Below are positions 24,701 to 33,700 of a stretch of 64,000 nucleotides of DNA, in pieces. Source of the stretch: Rotaria sp. Silwood1 (lineage: Eukaryota > Rotifera > Eurotatoria > Philodinida > Philodinidae); the NCBI GenBank assembly GCA_905250075.1, contig CAJNOP010000031.1, positions 367,338 to 431,337 of the forward strand. Direction: 5' to 3'. The position numbers were made by a program, and so were the translations under genes. The notes beneath the pieces are model-generated. The model searched no databases. It saw only the letters and a list, made by a program, of their open reading frames with translations, and was not told the origin of the DNA. Each line of letters starts with the position of its first letter. The stretch's first letter is position 1.

Positions 24701-27700
24701 AACTATTGAAACATATGATATTATTGAAGAATAATATAATCTCAATATTCATTTATTCAAGACATTTGTGATATAATCATAAATTTTGTTTTCTTTTTAT
24801 TAAACGCCTATTATCGTGGTTAACTTGATTAAAAAAAAAGAAAAGAAAGGTTAAAAGATTCTTTAATGTATCAAAAAAAAAAAAAACAAAAGCATTTTAA
24901 GATATTATATTTTGTTTTTTTTTCAATTCTCATAACAATTCAATTTGAAACATGATCAATGTTTCATCTTATATTGATTTACGCATTAGCGATTTGTCAA
25001 ACGTTCATATATATATATATATATCTCGAAATATTTATCATCAATCATATATTATTTTTAATGATTTCATGATTGATAATATTCATAATAATTCTTAGAT
25101 TATATCGTCTATTAAAAAAACGTTAAATATATCTGTCTTATAGACCTATCTATTTATTTTGATTGATGAATTAGATTAATATCTCGGTGAATCTATTGTA
25201 AATCATTAGATTTAATTTTCTTTTTTTTTCTGTCATTGAGATTCATAATAACATATGACCTTCAACCAATCAAATCAACATCTATTCACTACATTGGAAT
25301 TTTATATTAAAATCCCATAGGATTTTTGTTAATAGTTCTTTTTTCTTCGTATGATTAAATAGATAAAAAATTCATGAAATGTTATTAAATGGATAAAAAA
25401 AAATTTTTGTAGAATATCGATATAACTTCTAAAAATGTTAATAGATATAAAAATAAATAATTCTTTTAGTACTTTTATGTGTTGATTTTATTCAAGGCTT
25501 TTATTTTTTATTCTATGTGCCTTCCAGTTTGTTATGTTCTATTATTAATCGTTTAGAAATAGACAGATAAATATGTTAAGAACTTTCCAGTTGACGTCAC
25601 AAATAAATCTAATCAACAACTGAAAGAATCCAATTGACTGTTAATCTTTTATATATCGTTTACAATGAAGTATTAAAAAAAAGAAATCCTAACTTCAAAA
25701 AAACATCAAATAACAATATTTGCGTGATGAATTTTATTTTTCTTAATAATAATTAATAGTATCCAATGTTTTTTGTTTTGTTCTATTCATTTAATAGTCT
25801 AGTATCTTTTATTTAGTCTATTGATTATTTTTTTTACTATATATAGTCGTATTAGTACTAATAAGAAATCATTGCGTGATCTAATAGATGTCTATTAAGA
25901 TAAAGATTATAGAATAAAATAGAAACAGTTTCTTTTCAGGTACTTTGCTTTTTTTTCTTTATTCTCTTGTTTTGGAAAATAATAAGAAAAAGAAACAAAA
26001 AAAAAAAAAAAGATAAGATGTTATTCTAAGCGAACATCTATCATAATAATAATAGAGATCGATGATATGTATTATATATGTTGTATACCAATTTGTCCTT
26101 CGTTTCTATCTAATGTTGATGTTTATTCATCTGATAAAAATATTTATCAAAAACCAAATTTTATGCTTCAAGAAAAATTTCATTTATATGTTAGTCGATT
26201 TGATCGATATTTTCATTTTTCTGATAATGAAAAAAATTATAATAAAGATTTTGATGAAGAATTTGATTTAATTTCTCTATCAGATAATGAATATGTGAGT
26301 TAAAAAAATTTTCTTTTTTTTTTTTTTTTGTTTAGAAATATTTAATTTATATATAAGTTATTAATTATTTTTATTATAGAATTCTCATGAAAAATTCAGT
26401 GATCAAGTATCAAAATTAAGACAAAATTCTGTACTTAATGCAGATGGATCACCAAATACAAGAAGATTATTACCAGGAATTACAAATATTAATAACAATT
26501 CTAATAACAATATTGACAATAATGGAAAGTATGTTAAATTGATCTTAATGATAAATAGTTTTCAGTTTTTTTTTTCTAATAACTCTATCGATAAAGATAT
26601 ACGGATATATTTGATTGATTACATTATTCGAATCTTAATCTATACACTCTCAATGTTTATTCTAAGTTATTTCATATAGCATGTTAACCTTGCAAATACT
26701 TATGTTGTTGTTTATATTACAGAATGAATGTCGAGGATGTATACAATGACATATGATGCCTAGTTTGTTGATACTCTTTATCAATAGGCTTTCTTTTTTT
26801 TTTGTTATTGTCTTATTCTGATGAAGGAATCGTCTAATCTTGATAAATTTTGTACTTTTCGTATTCTAATGATCTTCATACAAAAAAGAATTAGAAATCT
26901 TCTTTAAATCCTTGGAGACTAAAACGACGAGCTTATTTATTCCCTGAATACGAGACCATTCTCTCTTTCATTTATATATATATATTTTTTTCTCTCTATT
27001 TTTGTTATAACTAATAACTAGAACAAATTTGATCATCAGATGATGATACGCACGATTTCTGAGAAAGAAAAAAAAAAACATCAATTTTCATTTAATAAAA
27101 TTAATCTTTTTTCATACTATTAATCAAATATTTTTCTAATATTGATAATAACGTGACTGTGACAAAAAAGGTATCTAGAAAATTCTTAAGCAATGAAGAT
27201 TATTATGGATTGCTTTTCAATATTGTATTCTTTGTTTTTTTAATCAAATCGATATACTTATATATGTATTATTATTATTATGAAGAATTGTTTATTTTTA
27301 AATAAAGAAAAATCTTTGATAAATTCTCAATTTTCTTTATTAATAAGCAAGTAGTTAGACATATCCTATAGGATAAAACAAGCAAATAAAATTATTTTAT
27401 TTCATTTATTTTTTATTTTATTTTTTTTAGTTCAATATCCGGTGAACAACAAGGAAATAATGCATTTTATAATTGTATTGATAGTACACCAGATATACCT
27501 GATGGAAAAACTATTCCATTAGGTCTTGATATGGTAAATAAAATAAAATAAAATTTCATTAAATTAATGATTCTATTTAGGGTATATCACCTGCTAAACG
27601 ATCAGCTGGTGTTCCAGGTGCAATTGGAAGACATAATTTAAATGATGAAGAACTTGTAAATAATAATAATAAAATTTCAAATAAATAAATAAATATATTT

Positions 27701-30700
27701 TTTTTAGCGTACTCATGTATATAAAAAAACTTTACAAGCATTAATTTATCCAATATCATTAACAACTCCACATGATTTTGAATTTTGTTCATTTACACAT
27801 CCAACATATTGTTATGAATGTGAAGGTCTATTATGGGGTATTGCAAGACAAGGTTTAAAATGTCGTGAATGTGGAGTTAAATGTCATGAAAAATGTAAAG
27901 ATCTTCTTAATGCTGATTGTCTTCAACGTAAGCATTATTTATTTATTTTTTTTGTATTAGACGTAAATTTATTTTTATTGTTGTGGTTTTTTTACAAGAA
28001 AAAAAGAACGTTGTTGATGTGTATTTTTATTTTATTTTCTATGTTGTATCACATATATCGTGTTGTATATCATTGTTGTTCTAGTATCGTTAGTTCACGT
28101 ATGTCATCATAACGATGATCCAGATGAGATTGAAAACATGACCGTCGAGGAGAAACGTATGCTGAAGTTTTAGAGATAATTGCATTTATCTTTTTTTTTT
28201 CTGATCCTGCTTTCTTTTCTTTTTTTTTTTTCCATCCCATTTTCAATTTATTATTATTCTGCTTTTGAACATTGCATGCTATTCATTAGTATTCGATATC
28301 TTTAATATTTTTTTTTTTAATTAAATGAATAAATAAATAAAATTTTTTTGTCATTAATAGGTCGAGCACAAAAAAATGCTAAGCATGGTGCTGATGATAA
28401 AGCAAAAACTTTAATGGAAGCCATGCATGAAAAAATGACACTCAGGGAAAGTACAAGACCACATATATTTAAGACAATTAGGTAAAATTTATTTATCAAA
28501 TTTATTTTTTAATCATGTTTCTTGTTTTTTTTTTAAGGGACGTATTTAATGTTGATGAAATATCTCATGTGGGTCATATGAAAGCTGTTAAACAAAGTGT
28601 ACTTGATGGTACATCAAAATGGTCAGCTAAATTGGCAATAACTGGTAAAAAAAAATCTATTTTTTATTAATTTAATTATTAATTAAAATTATTTTAGTGA
28701 TAAGTGCTCAAGGTTTAATAGCTAAAGATAAATCTGGTACATCAGATCCATATGTAACTGTTCAAGTTGGAAAAGTTAAAAAACGAACGAAAACTGTTTA
28801 TTCAGAATTAAATCCAACATGGAATGAAAAATTCTTTTTGTAAATTTATTTATTTAGAAATTTAAATTCTAATGAATTGAATGTTTTTTGTTTTTTTAAT
28901 GTATTTAGTGAATGTCATAATTCATCTGATCGAATTAAAGTTCGAGTATGGTAAGTTTAAATTTCTATAGAAAAATTATTTTTACAAAAAAAAAAAAAAT
29001 CAAAATCAATATTAGGGATGAAGATGATGATATACGAGCTAAATTAATGCAAAAATTAACCCGTGAATCTGATGATTTTCTTGGTCAAACAATAATTGAA
29101 GTTCGAACATTATCTGGTGAAATGGATGTTTGGTATAATTTAGAAAAACGAACAGATAAATCAGCTGTTTCTGGTGCTATTCGTCTTCATATTTCAGTTG
29201 AAATAAAAGGAGAAGAAAAAGTAGCTCCATATCATGCACAATATACTTGTTTACATGAAAATTTATTTTATACACTTTGTGAAAATAATGGTGGTCAACC
29301 AATTATACCTGATGCTAAAGGAGTAATTGATTTAATTTTTTTTTAATTATTATTAAATAATAAGAATATTTATGTATTAAAGGATGATGCTTGGAAAATT
29401 TATTTTGATGAACCTTCACAAGAAATTGTTAATGAATTTGCAATACGTTATGGTATTGAATCAATTTATCAAGCAATGACGTAAATTATTATTTTTTTAT
29501 TTTTAAATTTATATGAAAAAAAAAAAAAAAAACTCATAAAACATTTTTGCATTTAGACATTTTGCATGTCTATCGACAAAATATATGTGTCCCGGTGTGC
29601 CTGCTGTGATGAGTACTCTTTTAGCTAATATAAATGCTTATTATGCACATACAACAGCAACAACTGCAGTATCAGCAGCTGATCAATTTGCTGCATCAAA
29701 TTTTGGAGTAAGTTGTTGAATATTAATTTATTAGATAAAATTCGACATCCATCGAATCCGAACATTTTCGTTTGCTATTGATTGAATGTAATAATTTTTA
29801 GTTAATTAATCAAAAGGAAGCCAAAAAACGAAAGTTTCAGTCTTGATTATAGTAAATCCACACACCAATACTTATTATGGGAGAAGACGGATCAAACATC
29901 AGTTGTTTTTTTATAAAAGTGTCTCATGGGATAGGATAGAACAAAAAGTTTTGAAAAGTCTTACATCCGATGAGACTTTTACCCATCCATCTGATGGATG
30001 TGGGTCTGGATATGTACGAGAGAAGATAGAAAGGATAATACAGATCGACGACACTTTGACATAATATGATTATTTGATATAATAACAAACAGCTCTTATC
30101 ATAATTTTATTATAATGATATTAGCTGAAGAATAATCACGTCTTCATAGAACAAAAAAAAGAAGTGCATTAGTTTTTTTTTTATCACTACGTATAAAATG
30201 ACAGTTTCGAAAATGAAGTATAGAATTAGTCGAATAGATAAAATTATTAATAAATCAGTTCATGAATATGATTGTCTTATTGGATGAAAACGTCATCTCA
30301 TGTGGAACACTTTTATGCACCGTAGAACAAATAAAACATAAGAGTGCTTTCGATTATTGCTGATATACACGTCGATAAATGATCGAACATTTATCGAAAT
30401 ACTCGACATTGACAGAACTGATTGGATAGTTTTCTAATCCGAAACTAAAATGTGAACTATTCGTCTTAAACAATAAACCACAGTTCGAGTCAGGTCAATG
30501 TCGAGATAAACATTATATTATTTTACTTAGGCAGTAAAAGATTCTTTAAAAATCTGATAAATACATATTAACAAAAAGGATCTTTATAATTATTTTAAAT
30601 ATAAAATAAAATTATTTTTTAGAAAGAAAAATTTATAAAATTACTTGATCAATTACACAATTCAATTCGTATTGATTTATCAATGTATCGAGTATGTTTT

Positions 30701-33700
30701 ATTATATACAAAATTTTCTTTTTTTTTTTTTTATGTGTTTTTCTATTTAGAATAATTTTCCATCATCAAATGTCGAACGAATGCAAGATTTAAAATCTAC
30801 TGTAGATCTTCTTACATCAATAACATTCTTTCGTATGAAGGTAAAATTTTTTTTTAAAACAATTTAATTTCGGAAAAAAACAACAACTAAAGGAAAACAA
30901 AAATTAGTATTTTAAATATTTCTTAGTATGGGATAGATATTTCTTTTCCAATATCATCTAATAATAAAGTAAGTTTGAGCATGGTTTGATTATTTTTTTT
31001 TTTTTTGCACCTAGATTGATTCATTTATTTTTACATAAAACATTTAACGATTTAGTAAAATAAAATGTGTTAATAAAAATTTTAGGTTCAAGAATTAAGT
31101 TCTCCACCTCGTGCATCAAGTGTTGTTAAAGATTGTGTTAAAAATTGTGTTCGTCATACATATGATTTCTTAGTTGCTAATTGTGATGATGTTTATAAAC
31201 GAGAATCAAAACAACAAATGAATATAAATGAAAATAATAATGAATTAAATGAAGATGAAGAAATACAAGGAACAACAACAACAACAACAAATGTTATTGG
31301 ACCAAATCTTAAAAGTTTACAATTTTGGAATCATTTTATGTATTTATTAACACGTATTATTGCTGAAGATCGTGAAAGATATAGTTTAGTTTTAAATCAG
31401 TATGTTGTTTATTAATTAATTTAATAATAAATTTTATCATTTTTTTTTTTTATTTAGATTTCCATCAGAAGTAAATGTTGGCCATATCAGTGCAGATACT
31501 TTATGGAAATTATTTTCAACTGATCTTAAAGAACATTTAGAAGGTAATTTTATTTAATATATTAGAAGAAAGAAATATATATATATGTCTAGTGATAGGA
31601 TAACATGGCATATCTGCTGAAATATGTGACAAAAATTTTTCCGTTAGTAGAAAATTTAAGTATAAGAACGATACTTGAGATTGTCAAAAGACAGGTATCG
31701 ACAACATTGTTAGACGCAATGGTAGAGCCAATCAATATTGAAACCTATTGGGTTTAAATTCATTTTTGCTCGATATATTATTAAAAGAAACGATTCAATG
31801 GATCAATCTCCGTTTCATTGTCAAAGCTATAGACTCTTGTATGTTTTTAAGACGGCATTAGAGCCTGTCAGGCTAATTTTGGAATCGATTCGATTTGAAA
31901 ATTTTCAGTCCGATGAACTCTAGATAATAGTTTATTGATATAGTTCATAATCGATGAGATATATTTTAAATATTCAAATTCTATTATTAGATTTTCGTGT
32001 ATTTTTTCTTTTTTATTTAAAGAACATGCTCGAGTTCCAGCTGAAAATCGTGAAATAAAAAGTGCTGATTATATGAATTTACATTTTATGGTGAAAAAAT
32101 TTTATGATACATCAGTTAAAATAATTCCAGAAGCAAAAAATATTGTTCCTGAATATCCTAAGTAAGTTAGGTTTTTTGTTGTTTTTCTTAATTAGAAATC
32201 GATGTAATAAAAAAAACTACATACTCATCTACAGTTTCTACACACCTAAAGAATTTAAACGGTAATAAATTGATTGATTAAATTTTATTTTGGCTAAGCA
32301 TGTTTAGCATGAAGATTTCGAAAAGATTTTATTTTTTTTTTTAATAAATTATCTTAATTTAAGATGGTTTGAACCATTTGTAATGCAATGGCTTAATGAA
32401 AATGATGATATGTCAATGGAATATCTACATAATGCACTTGAAAAAGATCGACAAACAGGAGTATGTTTAACATATTTTATTTATTTAAAAGAAAAAATTT
32501 TTGTTTTTGTTATTTAGTTTCAACAAACATCTGAACATTGTTTATTTTCATCATCAGTTGTTGATGTATTTACACAATTAAATCAATGTCATGGTATAAT
32601 AAAAAATCTTGATCTTCATGATCCAATTGTTATTGCAGCATATATGCAACGTTTTTCTGTAACTATATCAAAAGTTTTACTTGCATATGCAAATGCAATT
32701 CGTCGAACATTTGAACATGTTAGTGGAGAAGATCTTATTTGTTGTATATTAATGAATAATATTCAACAATTAAGATTAAATTTAGAACAATTATATGAAT
32801 TAATGGGTGGTACACAATTAGATAATGAAACAAAATTTCAACTTACAGAATTACAAAAACAATTAAGTGATGTACTTGATGAATTAAGTGCTATGTTTGT
32901 TAAAAGTATTGAACCAACAATAAGACAAACAATTGAAGAAGTTTATAAACAATTACAACAAATAAAAGGTAATCAAATTGGTATGGGAAATAATAGTGGA
33001 CAACAAAAAGGTGCTGAAGCTATGATTGTTACTAAAACATTATTGGAATATCTTGATCAAAAGTATGAAAATTTTTTTATTTTCTTTCTTATATTAAATT
33101 AATGAGTAATCAATAATGAATATTTACTTTTTATATCTCATATTTTAATCAATAAATAGGTTCTATTAAAAAAAGAAAATATACCACAAGATGTAGGATG
33201 AAAAGCTCTACAATATACATAAGATAGCTTTTCTTACAGTTGCATTTTTTGTTTTCAAAATAGACAAAAATTTGGAGCAATCAAATTTTAAATGTACGAA
33301 AATTGATCGCAGAGAATTTTCCTTTTATTTTAAATTGAAAACAATTACAGTAAGCTTTAGTGTGTAAATTGTAGAGCTTTTCACATTGCATATTGTGATA
33401 TATATTGTTCTTTTACTACAGCCTATTAAAATATGAGATGTAAAAAGCGGTCATTCATTATCGGTTATCTGATATATACTTACGATTACTTTAATAGATG
33501 ATTAGTTTAGGAATCGATCGATATTTCATGTAAATAAATAAATTTAATTTTTCTCAAGTTTTCTAGAGAGAAAAAAAAAAAAGTGCCATAAGAATGTTTT
33601 GAAATTCGAAAAAAAAGTTAAGACACTTTAATAATTAGAAAATAACAATCAATTTTTCTTAGGATATAATTCAATAATAGTTCATTTCATTTCTACAATT

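Noticed and set aside
26062-26271. Alternative frame starting 5 nt before the UNC13 first exon B
   Set aside because: It does not reach the GTGAGT donor in a usable phase; the frame from 26067 does.
26724-26757. Acceptor-like site followed by a short open segment
   Set aside because: It stops after 11 codons and is not needed to connect UNC13 exons 26380-26528 and 27431-27533 in phase.
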